Both the position numbers and the translations under genes were made by a program. A DNA stretch of 64,000 nt from Epithemia pelagica (taxonomy: Eukaryota > Bacillariophyta > Bacillariophyceae > Surirellales > Surirellaceae). Under the pieces are notes generated by a model that saw nothing but the letters and a program-made list of their open reading frames with translations, had not been told where the DNA came from and ran no database searches. The stretch covers positions 744,001 to 808,000 of the forward strand of contig OX337233.1 in the NCBI GenBank assembly GCA_946965045.2, given 5' to 3'. Positions 22,612-32,234 of this stretch are shown one piece after another; positions within the stretch are counted from its first letter, which is position 1; each line of letters opens with the position of its first letter.

Positions 22612-23745
22612 TCAGTTCCCATTGCGTTCCCGAAAAGGATCATAATACCAACCGTTTGGTGGTGGCTGCTCACAGAGTCGGAGAAAACACCATGTTCTCT
22701 TGTCCAGCAATGGCAATGTCGCACAGGACGGATTGAACGCTCCCCCAATCACGGCAATGTGAGTGGCCAGAGCTACCATACTGCCGTACTTGTCTGGCAA
22801 GGGTGGGAGTTTCCACACCCGGTTGAGAGTCGTATCCAAAACGTCGACGGCTTGTCGTCCGCCTCCGGCCACCACGAGACAAGATCCCACGGCGGCCATG
22901 GCACAACAATTTCGTGGGACGGAAAGCACTAAGTCCGCATGTGTTTTCCAAACACTGACTGGAAGAATCTCAGCATCACGATGGTGACAATAACAAGGTT
23001 TGAAACAGTCCATATACTCGACCGAGCGTTGGGTCGAGCCTCCCACGACAAAGATGCGGTGACCACCAAGGACGGCACTGGCAGAGCCAAACCGCGGACC
23101 GTTCATTCGTGGCCCCGCCACGACCGTGTCGTTTCGGGTATCGACAATCTCCACCGACGACAAGGACGAGTGTACCGACCAGTTCCATCCACCCATGACC
23201 ACAATGTATCGATTGTGGACCGCCACAGCACAACAGTCGGTTCGTGGCGTGGATAGTCGGACACCCTGGTTGAACGTCCTCCAATGGATCGTATTCGTTG
23301 AACTGCTAGATGGTTGTAGTAGCAAATCATTGACCTGAATCCATTCGATGGAATCCAAACAGGAGTCTCCATATTCTCCTCCCACCACGTAAATGCGTCC
23401 ATGGCAGACCACAGCGGCATGTCCAGCGCGACTCTGGTTCAGAGGAGGTCCTTCTCGCCATTGCTTATTGTTTGGTTCATTCAAGTTCAATATGAGAACG
23501 GAATCCAGCTCGCCTTGATCTTTGTGAGATCCTCCAATCACCACGACCGTTGGTGCCGTTTTCTGGTTGTTGTGATCCGTTTCAGGATGAGGATGATCCA
23601 GCACGATGGAAGCATGACTCCGACGCCATCCACCCGTAAGAGGAGGCCAGTCATTTGGATTCCATTCAGCGTTCTGGTTCCAAAGGGCAAGCCCCGACTG
23701 CCATGCTTGTTCTTGCAGTGTCCTTCTCTTGGTTTTCATTCGCAT
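22612..23745 (-). CDS. Kelch-repeat protein, copy A
   Basis: The product is 377 residues from the ATG at 23745 (MRMKTKRRTLQEQ); a second ATG follows at 23739. At least four or five kelch blades are visible through the recurrent hydrophobic-GG pattern: VVVIGGSHKD, RIYVVGGEYGDS, RYIVVMGGWNWS, RIFVVGGSTQRS, CLVVAGGGRQAV and HIAVIGGAFNP. Such beta-propellers are protein-interaction modules; no partner domain (BTB, F-box) is visible. It is divergent from the HTTM gene; in this copy the LINE lies 117 bp upstream of the ATG. It stops at a TGA (22612-22614) that is absent from copy B. Confidence 0.8.
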   Translation of the reverse strand: MRMKTKRRTLQEQAWQSGLALWNQNAEWNPNDWPPLTGGWRRSHASIVLDHPHPETDHNNQKTAPTVVVIGGSHKDQGELDSVLILNLNEPNNKQWREGPPLNQSRAGHAAVVCHGRIYVVGGEYGDSCLDSIEWIQVNDLLLQPSSSSTNTIHWRTFNQGVRLSTPRTDCCAVAVHNRYIVVMGGWNWSVHSSLSSVEIVDTRNDTVVAGPRMNGPRFGSASAVLGGHRIFVVGGSTQRSVEYMDCFKPCYCHHRDAEILPVSVWKTHADLVLSVPRNCCAMAAVGSCLVVAGGGRQAVDVLDTTLNRVWKLPPLPDKYGSMVALATHIAVIGGAFNPSCATLPLLDKRTWCFLRLCEQPPPNGWYYDPFRERNGN

Positions 23746-23861
23746 TCTTTTGGCATGGAAGAACGATCTGAATACAGAAAAGTGTGTTATGGCAACATGT
23801 CGAGAGGGAGACGCTTGTGTGTGCGAGACGTTGCAGGTCTGTCTCGCAACTCGCAACCTTT

Positions 23862-26800
23862 TTTGTGTTCTAGAATAGGTTATGGGTGTGACTAATCTAG
23901 AGTGTGGGTGGGGTGGTCCGAAACGGAATACGCGGCGTGGGGGTTGTATGGGTGGGGGAAGTATCGGGTAGCCGGGCAGACGGTGAAAACAGAAGATTTT
24001 TGGATACGGCTAATTTTTCGTTGTTGGGAGAGGTGGAGGTCCGTGGTGGAGAGAGCATCGAGAACGTGCTGGGCCAAGGCCGTAGTGATGGCATGACCGA
24101 GAGTGAGGGTTGCATGGCGGCGGAGAGACTGTTGAAAGGGGGCTGGTGTGGGTTGGGAGCGAGTTTGCGCAGTGTGGATGAGGTTTGAAGGGGCAAATTG
24201 GAGGAGGTTGTTAAATGCCAAAAAACCATCGGTGTGAGGAAGACAGCGGTCGGAGCGTCCAAGTTGTGGGGTGGGCCAGGATGGGGGGTTGGAGGGGGAG
24301 AGGGAGTACCAAGGAGGTGCGCCGAAGAAGAAGTTGTGGGCAAAATGACCGAGTCCACCAAGGTGGTCGATGGAAAAAGGCAGGAGGAGGAGGTTGTTGG
24401 TGTTGATGAGAGCTGTGGTTGTTGTGTCATGCGTGAACTTGTGCCGGGCAGCGTGATGGTGAATCTGGGAGGCATCGTTGGCAAGTGAATCGAACGATTG
24501 ACCATAACGTTGTTGTTCGGCGGGGGAAGGTTCTGTTGGTGGTAGATGAGGATGAGAGGGAGGGATGGTGATGTCAATGGCGAGATACCAAAATCGGTTG
24601 TCTGGGAGTGGCGGATGTAGGGCAAGGCCGATGTCGGCGGGACGGATATTTCGTGGGTGGTGAGGGAGAAGATTGGTAGGTTCTAGGTGGACGTCGGAGG
24701 AGGTGCGGGTCCATTCCGCGCGGGGAGCGAGGTCTTGTGCAAGGAAATAGACGGCGTCGCGTGACTTGTTGGAGAGTTTCGTTTTGTGGTGTTTTTGGCA
24801 CGAAAAAAGGTGATCACCGTATGGATCAAGTCGCGGGTGGGAGGCGCAGAAGCAATGGGCCGGGAAATGGTGGGGGAGGAAAGGAAGTCGGAGTTTCCGC
24901 GAGACGGCCGTTTCAAAGAGAGAATTGGGGATTCGGAAGTGGTTGAGGAAGCGTGGTTGGTGTAGGGGGTTACTTGTGAGGCTTGAGAGTGCGGAAGGGA
25001 GTGAGCGGCGCAGTTCGGGTGGTGTGGAAGCAACAATCAAAGGGAGAAGGTGGGTCTCCTGGTTTGTGACGGCGAGTTGGCGCTGGGCGTCGGGCGGGTA
25101 CGTGTGGAAATCGGTAGCTCGGAAAGGAAGAGAGGTTGGGAAGAGGGAAGAAAAATGTGAGTGTAGTTCTGGTAGTGTTCGGTGGTGTTGAAGGGAGTGG
25201 GTGAGCGGACCTGAGGGTTGGTGGAAAAAGATACTGGTGTGGGCTTTGGGATAGTGTTCATTGGTGGCAAGGCGGAGGGATCGTCCGAGGGAGTTGAGGA
25301 GAGATGGTACGGCTGTGGTACGGTGGCATGGGTAGCCAAGGCCACCAAGGGCGGAGGAAAGGTGGGCGATGTAGAGGGAGTGGTCGGGGATTTGTTGGGT
25401 GTGGGTGAGATGCTGGAGAAAGGTTTTCGTAATGTTGTCGAGACGCGGTGACAGGAAGTGTTGCCACAGGGTGGAAGTTGGGGGTGTGTTGGAGCGGTGG
25501 CGGAGAAGGAGGAGAATATCGGCGGTGAGGAGATGGGTTATTTTGGGTAAGATGCAGGATCGGAATAGGATCGATTTTGTTTGTGAATTGTGGAGGGCGC
25601 GGATGGCCAAGGCGGACTGTTCGATATGGTCCAGTTTGGTTGAAAGAAACTGTTGGATGAAGGCGTCGTTCCAGATAGGATGGCCAAGGAATCTGGTGCC
25701 GGTGGTTATTTCTGCGTCGGCGGGGTTGATTGGGTTGAGGAAGGAGAGGGCATTTTGGAGATGGGCGCGGTTTGCGGGAGAGAGTAGGTTGACGGGGCTG
25801 GTTCCGTTGGTGGAAGAGAGGATTCGAGTTTTGCCTTTGTTGAGGTGGATGCCGAAGGGTTTGCCGAGAGTGTCGATTTGGTGGAGAAAGGGCATTAGAT
25901 CTTCGTGGAGAAGACAGACGGAGGTGTCGTCCATGACGCTAGCGGTGTGGGCCAGGCCGCCGAGGTTGTCATCACTGGGGAGTTGTTGGCGGATGCGTTC
26001 TAGTGCACGGGTGGAGAGGTTTTTGTTGATTGTGGTGGTAAGTGTGGCCAATACGAGGCATGCAAATAACGGGCTGAGGGGACAACCCTGACTGAATCCC
26101 TCTGGTTGGTTGAGTGTTTTGTTGTTTCCATCGGGGTCTTGGTACCAATTGTTGGTGTCGGAGGCATAGAGCAGGTCGAACAGTGCCACTAGTGGTTTTG
26201 TTGCGTCGTGGCTTTGGAGGATTTCGCGGCATCTTGATCTCGAACAGGCGTTGAACATGTTGGTTAAATCTAGAAGGACGAGGGCACGGGATGGTAGTTT
26301 GGTCGTGTTGTCGGTGGTCGGGTCGTCGGTGGTGGTGATGTATTTGTCAATTTGTTGTTGTGTGAGGTGGGCTGTGAAGTCAACGCCTCCACTTGTGTTG
26401 ATTCCGTATTGTCCTTGTTGGGTAAGAAAGGGTTCGATGTCGTTGTTGGTGAGGGTTAAGGCGATTGTTGCAGCCGTGCGTCGGAGTGCTGTGCCAATTC
26501 CAATTGGGCGGAGTTTGTTTAAGTTGTTCATGTCCTTGTGGAGTGCGAAGAAGTGTATGGATGAGAAAAGGGGTCTGATCGGTGGGGGAATTTGGTTGTT
26601 GAGAATGGTGGTGAATAGAGTTTTGAGGTTGTTGAAATAAGGCCTGTCTGAGCACGGGTGGGAAGTGGAGCGTTGTAGCCCGAGGTTTCGGAGTGTATCG
26701 ATTGAGGCGGAGAAAGGGCCTGGCGCGGTGCCTTGACTGAGACGGTGTAAGGCTTTCTCGAAGGTGCTATCTGGGATGGATGTGTGATGATTGGGTGTGT

Positions 26801-29428
26801 ATATGTGGTTGCGGAGGTGGTGTGGTGGGTCAATCCTTGGAGGGTAGAGTGAGGAGGAGACTATGTCGATTCGTTCGGGCGTAAGAGTGGCAATGGGCAT
26901 GGTTGCGGTGAGGCGGTTGTGGGCGGCCCTTAGGTTTCCCAAGTCGGCTGCTTGTTGGGCAAAAGTGGCCATTGTTGCTGGAGTTGGTGTTGTTGGTGTC
27001 GTGTTGTGTTGACGTTGTTTGTGTTTGTTGGTTCTTGTTGTTTGTGTGAGAGTTGGTGGTGGCGGGTGCCAAATGGTGTGGTAGAGGAGGATCAAGTCGC
27101 CTTGTTTTAGTTGTGCGACTCTGTGTTTCAGTGCGTTGTGATGTGTTCGGTGGGGGGTGTTTTTGATGGGTGCGAGGAGGAGTGCTTCCAGGATTAACAA
27201 TAGTTTCCAAAAAGGGACGCTGTCGGTGTTGTGTTTGGGGGGAGGGGAGTTGGTGTGGTTGGGGGCGAAAGGGAGGGAGGCTTGGTTTGTCCAGTCTACT
27301 ATCATGTTCATTGTTTGAAGGAAGAGGCGTTTAGCCTGTGGTTTAAGCCGGGTGAAGGAAGAACGGCGGAATGGTGGTGGTGTGAGTTCAAGTTGGTAGA
27401 GAAACGCCAGTTGGTCCTGCCATTGTTGAATTTGGGTTGGGGATAGGTGTCGGAGGGTATTTTGGATGATGGTGATATTGGTGGTTTGGCGACAGTGACT
27501 ACGATTTGTGTGTGCTTGGAGATGGCGTGGTGTGAGGTAGATGGCGGCGGGGTCATTGCAGTGTCGACATGGGTGGAGGTTGTGTTGTTGGCAGAAGCGA
27601 TCGGTGAGGTGGGTGGTTGGTTGATCTGGGTGGGTTTGTTGGATGTGTAGGCGGAGTTGGTCGGTGGTTCGTCGTCCTGTCGATGGTGTGGAGTGCCAGG
27701 AGCATGAGGGGTAGGGGCATGTGGTGTGGGTTGGTCGCGGGGTTTGTGTTGGGTCATTGTCTGTGCTACTCATGGTTGGTTTTGTCCCCCATGGGATTGG
27801 TTGTTTCAATTGGGTATTCGTCGATGTCCATGTCGTTGTTGGTGTTGTTGCTGGTGGGTGGTTCGTTGTGGAATGTGGTGGTGGGATCTTGGATTAGATC
27901 ATGTGCAAATTGCCAGATTGTTTTGGCATCCGTGTCGTTGAAAGACGTGAGTTTATTGGTGAGTTGATCGGTGAAGATGGCTATGAGGGATGGGTCGTTG
28001 CTTCGTAGGTAGTCATCGAGCAATTCCAGCTCGTGTGTGGTGTCTTGAGAGAAATGGGATGAAGGGATGCTGTAGAGGAGGTGGTCGGGGGGTCTGTTGT
28101 TGTTGTCCAGTTCTTGTTCCTGGGATGAGAGTAGATCTGTTTCGGGTGGTGGCGTGGTTGGTGTTTTGGTTGGTTTGGTTGGTTCCGTGGGTGGAGTGTT
28201 GGTGGGGTTCGACAGCGGGTTGGGTTCTTCGTCTTCTGAGTCGCTGGCAATTGCAGCGTATGGGTTGTTGGAGATGTTGTATGTGTTGGTGGTATTGCTA
28301 GTGGATCGGGTTGCATTGGTGGTGACATTTGTGTTGTCGGTGGGTGTGTTAGTTGTGTCGTTGGTGGGTGTGCCGGCCGTGTCGTTGGGGGAGGCGGGGC
28401 GCTTACGTGTTGGTGTGTCGGTGTCTGGTATGGAAGGGTGGGGTGGTTGGTGGCGGTGGGTGGTGGTGTGGAACCGGTTGGCTAGTGCTGCAAGTCTTTT
28501 TGTGCGGTTGGCGGAGGATGGGCGGTTGTTGGGTGTTCGTGGTGTGGTTTTGGATGTGATGGCGGCCAGGGTCTGGCTGAGTAGTTGTGGGGGAAAGCCT
28601 GAGAGTTTTTCACGGATGTTGGTGGGATTAATGTGCATTGTACCAATGGTACATTGCAGGAAGAGATTATAACTTTCTGGTGATGGGTTGTGGGCGGCGA
28701 ATTGGGGGAAGAGACCGCGGTAGTCGGGTAAGTGGTACAATGCGTCCCAATCGTCTGCTGTGGCTGCGGGGTTGATGTTGGTAAGGCGGACCACATGACA
28801 TTCGGCGTAGTTTGTTTCGATGGTACGTAAGGATTCGATGTATTCGGATCGTTCAGCGGCGTTATCAGGAAATGGGAGAAGGTGAAAGGGCACTTTGTGG
28901 TACGTAAGGTCTTGTTGATTGGCGTTTGTGTATGCTTCGACCGCATCTAAGAGAAGTTCGAATTTGTCGAGGGATGAGGAAGAGAGGATGACGGTGGGTA
29001 GGGTGAGGGAGGGGCCTTTGCTGTGTGGGTGGCCTGTGATGGTTCCGTCTCTGAGTCCGTAGTGGGTGGTGAAATCGGCCATGGAGTGTAAGTCGGAGGG
29101 GAGGAAGGGAAAAAGTTGGTCTCTTATGGCGGCGAGTAGGTGGAGGAACGCTCGTTTGTGGAAAATTGTTTTGGGGGGTAGACCCGCGAGGAGGCCGTAG
29201 CCGCGGCAGTCCGGGTGGTTGCATGCCGGTGCATATAGTTTTAGTTGCGGTGCGCGTTCATTGGTGGTGGGGTTGGAATCGGGGGTGGCTGGTGGGAGGA
29301 TGTCTTGGAGTCCAGTGTTGGGGTCGTGGGTAAAGTCTTCGTGGTGGTGATGATTCCACCGTTGCAGGACAAACTTGAGTGCTTGCTCATGATATAGTTC
29401 CGAATCGAATTGGTCTTGGGTTGTCGCG
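23862..29428 (-). mobile_element. Two-ORF non-LTR retrotransposon with restriction-like endonuclease, 5'-truncated
   Basis: Boundaries come from the empty site in unit B (GCAACCTTTCGCGTAG near 37947). On the left, unit A matches to CAACCTTT (23861) and then diverges; on the right it rejoins at CTTTCGCGTAGC (29429). The insert is about 5.57 kb and reads leftward. At its 3' end, about 30 nt of 3' UTR precede a run of six A (TTTTTT on +). A shared CTTT may be a 4-bp target duplication or microhomology. There are no LTRs. ORF2 carries fingers, RT and endonuclease. No 5' UTR precedes ORF1, so the 5' end is probably truncated. Confidence 0.85.
23892..27773 (-). CDS. LINE ORF2: zinc fingers, reverse transcriptase, restriction-like endonuclease
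   Basis: The product is 1293 residues from the ATG at about 27773, with no frame break. Order: two C2H2-type fingers (residues about 19-94; CPYPSC...LHIQQTH and CRHC...LQAHTNRSH); RT with RPIGIG (about 422), motif A LDLTNMFN (about 502), motif B GFSQGCPLSP (about 569), motif C MDDTS (about 614, where many families have FADD or YADD) and HLNKGKTR; then a Cys/His cluster CFCASH...GDHLFSC (about 973-995) followed by RPADIGL (about 1044) and LAIDITI (about 1066), matching the (R/K)PxD...D core of the restriction-like endonuclease of R2/NeSL-type elements. No AP-endonuclease is seen. The ORF looks intact. Codons are strikingly C/A-rich. Confidence 0.85.
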   Translation of the reverse strand: MSSTDNDPTQTPRPTHTTCPYPSCSWHSTPSTGRRTTDQLRLHIQQTHPDQPTTHLTDRFCQQHNLHPCRHCNDPAAIYLTPRHLQAHTNRSHCRQTTNITIIQNTLRHLSPTQIQQWQDQLAFLYQLELTPPPFRRSSFTRLKPQAKRLFLQTMNMIVDWTNQASLPFAPNHTNSPPPKHNTDSVPFWKLLLILEALLLAPIKNTPHRTHHNALKHRVAQLKQGDLILLYHTIWHPPPPTLTQTTRTNKHKQRQHNTTPTTPTPATMATFAQQAADLGNLRAAHNRLTATMPIATLTPERIDIVSSSLYPPRIDPPHHLRNHIYTPNHHTSIPDSTFEKALHRLSQGTAPGPFSASIDTLRNLGLQRSTSHPCSDRPYFNNLKTLFTTILNNQIPPPIRPLFSSIHFFALHKDMNNLNKLRPIGIGTALRRTAATIALTLTNNDIEPFLTQQGQYGINTSGGVDFTAHLTQQQIDKYITTTDDPTTDNTTKLPSRALVLLDLTNMFNACSRSRCREILQSHDATKPLVALFDLLYASDTNNWYQDPDGNNKTLNQPEGFSQGCPLSPLFACLVLATLTTTINKNLSTRALERIRQQLPSDDNLGGLAHTASVMDDTSVCLLHEDLMPFLHQIDTLGKPFGIHLNKGKTRILSSTNGTSPVNLLSPANRAHLQNALSFLNPINPADAEITTGTRFLGHPIWNDAFIQQFLSTKLDHIEQSALAIRALHNSQTKSILFRSCILPKITHLLTADILLLLRHRSNTPPTSTLWQHFLSPRLDNITKTFLQHLTHTQQIPDHSLYIAHLSSALGGLGYPCHRTTAVPSLLNSLGRSLRLATNEHYPKAHTSIFFHQPSGPLTHSLQHHRTLPELHSHFSSLFPTSLPFRATDFHTYPPDAQRQLAVTNQETHLLPLIVASTPPELRRSLPSALSSLTSNPLHQPRFLNHFRIPNSLFETAVSRKLRLPFLPHHFPAHCFCASHPRLDPYGDHLFSCQKHHKTKLSNKSRDAVYFLAQDLAPRAEWTRTSSDVHLEPTNLLPHHPRNIRPADIGLALHPPLPDNRFWYLAIDITIPPSHPHLPPTEPSPAEQQRYGQSFDSLANDASQIHHHAARHKFTHDTTTTALINTNNLLLLPFSIDHLGGLGHFAHNFFFGAPPWYSLSPSNPPSWPTPQLGRSDRCLPHTDGFLAFNNLLQFAPSNLIHTAQTRSQPTPAPFQQSLRRHATLTLGHAITTALAQHVLDALSTTDLHLSQQRKISRIQKSSVFTVCPATRYFPHPYNPHAAYSVSDHPTHTLD

Positions 29429-29442
29429 CTTTCGCGTAGCAT
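27766..29442 (-). CDS. LINE ORF1, unknown; ATG supplied by flanking DNA
   Basis: The frame encodes 558 residues and ends in TAG at 27766-27768, overlapping the ORF2 start (ATGAGTAG). The first ATG (29440-29442) and the next four codons or so lie in host DNA that is also present at the empty site, so the element's own start is missing or lies upstream of the truncation. Internal ATGs follow later (for example MADFTTHYGL). The N-terminal part has CNHPDCRGYG, a possible metal-binding knuckle, and a mixed helical region. The C-terminal 200 residues are Asn/Thr/Pro-rich. I recognise no gag, RRM or esterase domain. A nucleic-acid chaperone role is only an analogy with other LINE ORF1 proteins. Confidence 0.6.
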   Translation of the reverse strand: MLRESATTQDQFDSELYHEQALKFVLQRWNHHHHEDFTHDPNTGLQDILPPATPDSNPTTNERAPQLKLYAPACNHPDCRGYGLLAGLPPKTIFHKRAFLHLLAAIRDQLFPFLPSDLHSMADFTTHYGLRDGTITGHPHSKGPSLTLPTVILSSSSLDKFELLLDAVEAYTNANQQDLTYHKVPFHLLPFPDNAAERSEYIESLRTIETNYAECHVVRLTNINPAATADDWDALYHLPDYRGLFPQFAAHNPSPESYNLFLQCTIGTMHINPTNIREKLSGFPPQLLSQTLAAITSKTTPRTPNNRPSSANRTKRLAALANRFHTTTHRHQPPHPSIPDTDTPTRKRPASPNDTAGTPTNDTTNTPTDNTNVTTNATRSTSNTTNTYNISNNPYAAIASDSEDEEPNPLSNPTNTPPTEPTKPTKTPTTPPPETDLLSSQEQELDNNNRPPDHLLYSIPSSHFSQDTTHELELLDDYLRSNDPSLIAIFTDQLTNKLTSFNDTDAKTIWQFAHDLIQDPTTTFHNEPPTSNNTNNDMDIDEYPIETTNPMGDKTNHE

Positions 29443-29677
29443 AAGAAAAAGATAAAAGATACCCTTTTCGATATGCTCCCTAGCGTAACAATGAGTCTAG
29501 GTTGATCGTGCCATTCACGAGCAGGACTCATCATTTTGGTCCACTGGACTCGCACTCTTATATTGTACCCATTTGCAACACCGTGATCTCCCTAAGAAGA
29601 GAAGAAAAGATCCAAGATCTCCAACACACCACCAACGCGAAGCCAACCACAACTCACCACCAACCAGCACCACCAGG
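29443..29677. promoter_or_regulatory. HTTM-side remainder of the split bidirectional region, copy A
   Basis: This 235-bp piece matches 37960-38353 of unit B (apart from the 178-bp insertion there). In unit B it joins directly to the kelch upstream region, so in unit A the LINE separates the two halves of a shared divergent promoter region. Confidence 0.5.
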
Positions 29678-31824
29678 ATGGCATCGTTGTCCGTTTCTTC
29701 CTGGCTCCATTCGTTCCTCAACATGTTTCCATCCAGTACCTTGGATATACGGTCCTTGGCTCTGTTTCGAATTCTGTTGGGAGCCTACCTCTTGTACGAT
29801 CTGTACAGTCGCTTATCCTTGGGCAAATTCGATTTGGCCTGGTAGGTTTCCGCTGTCCTTGTGTTTGTGTGTGTTGGAGTTGGAGGGACATTTTTGCTCG
29901 TGTCGACTCTTGCTTGTTTCTCACGCATGCTTGTGCTTGTGGGGTTGCCAATGGCCCTCTCTATAACTCGCACACTCCTTTCGTTGTGTTTATATTATGA
30001 TTCGATAGGTACACTAGTATTCCACTGGAAGAATCCTATCTCGACCCCAACGATACACCTCATACGGCACCCTTGCATCGGTGGTGGTTTGCCCGTGGCA
30101 CGGCCCTCCACCAAACCGTCTTGTTTGCCCTGTCGGCCACGTTGGCACTGTGTTTTTGTGTCGGATTGCATGAAACGTTCCTTTTGAAACTCGCCCTCTT
30201 TGTCATTCAAGTGTCGCAACAAAATCGATGCATGGACTTGGCCGATGGCAGCGATTCCTTTGGCCGTCACTTGTTGCTGTGGTCCATGTTTTTACCCCTT
30301 ACCAAGGTGTGGAGTGTCCATGCCTGGTGGATCCAACGACAACCACCACCACCAAACGCCGAGACTCCTCCTCGAGTGGGAACCACCAATCACAACAACA
30401 ACAACCACAACATTATTTCGAATTCATCGAGTCCTGCAATGACCGTCCAAAGTTTGGCCTGTCTCGCCCTCACGTCGCAAATCATGCTCATGTATGTGGG
30501 AACCGTCTTGCATCGCACAACCGACTTGTTTGGTCTCACCCAATTGCATCAGAGTCAATGGCTGCCTCCCAAACTGAGTGCCGTTCATTATGCCTTGCTC
30601 GATGCCTTTGCCACTCGCGACCATGCCGTGAAACGATTCATCACGTCCCACGCCGCAGTGTCGCAAGCCTTGACCTTCATGGCCACGGTCGTCGAATTCA
30701 TGGTTCCCCTGGTTGGATGTTGGTTGGCCCCGGCTCGCTACCGACACTACGGAGCATTAATTTTGGTGGGTTTGCATGTCGGACTCTTGTCCGTCTTTCA
30801 CTTGCCCAATTGGCAATTGATTGGCATGCTCGTGCAAAGTGTGTGGATTCCCTCCCATGTCTGGAATGCCCTATTCAAAGTAGTACCAACCAAATCCACA
30901 ATTTCCACCACCACGACAAGCAGTACGAGTAAGACGAGTGTGACCACCACGACAGGCACCGCCGCCACCACCTCGTCGTCGTACAAAAAGACGGATGGGG
31001 ATCCCCGTCCCACCAGCTCCAGTACTACTCCTATGACGAGAACCACGGCCGGTCATGAACCGCCCGAACGGCCCACGCCTAATGTCTTGTCCATGGCCCT
31101 TCAAGTCTTTTTCTTTGGATACATGTGGTACAATTGGGCCGGAAATCGAGGATGGATCCCCAAACATGATCGGGGAGATATTGGCGAAGGATTGGTACGT
31201 ATCTATATATATGTATATACATTGGACAGCTGCCTGCCGAGAAACTAGAGCCTGTTGGGGACTTAGCATATTCTACGTGACTAACAATTGTTTGTGGGTG
31301 CTTTTGCTCGTTTGCTGGCCTATTTATGGAATCTACAGCGCCTTTCGCAGTATTGGGTCATGTACGCCAGTGTCGGTACCCAAACCTCCACGTCGCAACT
31401 CATTGGTACCACGCCAAGTGGCCAGTTGGTGGATTTGTATCGATACATTTCCACCCGACAAGTGGTGGAACCCCTAGCCTCCGATACCATTGTGTACGAC
31501 ATGTCGCGTCGATTTCCGTCGCCGCGGTGGGAACGGGCCATTGCGCAATGGTCCAATGGCAAGGACCGGTCGGGTAAAAAGGCCAAGGTCTTGTGTCGTG
31601 CCCTCTGTCACTTGCTTCATCCTCCTCCATCAGACAACGACTCGTCCCTGGAATTTGCCTCGGTGGAACTTCAATACAAAATGCTTCACATTTTACCACC
31701 GGGAAGCGCCCTCTCGTACGAAGAAGAAGAACAACAACAAGCAGGAACCAACCGAGTACGCGATGTCAAAGTTTTTCGTGTCAATTGTTCTGCCACTGCA
31801 GCTACCGGAAAAGAGGAAGGATGA
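29678..31824 (+). CDS. HTTM-domain (vitamin K-dependent gamma-carboxylase-like) membrane protein, copy A
   Basis: The exons are 29678-29841, 30009-31194 and 31339-31824 (611 residues); introns start GTAGGT and GTACGT, and the phases close. Exon 1 ends with LFRILLGAYLLYDLYSR...FDLAW and exon 2 begins YTSIPLEESYLDP. Then LHRWWFARGTALHQTVLFALSATLALCF is split by a hydrophobic break, and QVSQQNRCMDLADGSDSFGRH and FLPLTKVWSVHAWW follow. This order (LHRWW, S-x-x-RN, GD, LP-x-x-x-W) is the HTTM signature of gamma-carboxylases and their relatives. Several further membrane segments follow, a Thr/Ser-rich loop, and a soluble C-terminal region of about 160 residues. Carboxylase activity is not implied; many HTTM proteins have unknown roles. 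Confidence 0.8.
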
Positions 31825-32234
31825 GGCCGAGGACCGAGTTCCGTTACTAGTATAGTAGCTACCAAAGAAGAAGAAGACGAATGAGTCTTGAGACGGACGT
31901 GTCACACACACACGACGGGCAACCCACCAAAGTAGCATTCCAAAAGGCAAGGGCAAAGTACTTTTATGCGTTGCAAAACTGTTTCGTCCTTGTTCCGACG
32001 AATTGCGTGTACTTGTCCGGAACACTGCCGGTCCTCAGACGTGACACGTGGACAAGAGAGCGAGGATCGAGAATTGTCCAGTGGTAATTGACGCCATGTT
32101 TCGTTCCGGTGTATAGTGGAGTGACTGAGGAAGACATGCGACGCTCAATCAACACCATCTTTTTGTCAATGGATGGATTCTATTGGGCGTCTGGAAAGGA
32201 ATTTGTAATGGTTGTCGATACACCAATGACGGAT
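31825..32234. other. 3' flank between convergent genes, unit A
   Basis: No gene is present. The sequence is almost identical to 40484-40893 in unit B, one of the most conserved non-coding parts of the duplication. It holds the 3' ends of the convergent HTTM and membrane-protein genes. Confidence 0.5.

Noticed and set aside
27980-28330. Cell-surface Thr/Asn/Pro-rich protein
   Set aside because: This is the low-complexity C-terminus of LINE ORF1, in one continuous frame with the rest.
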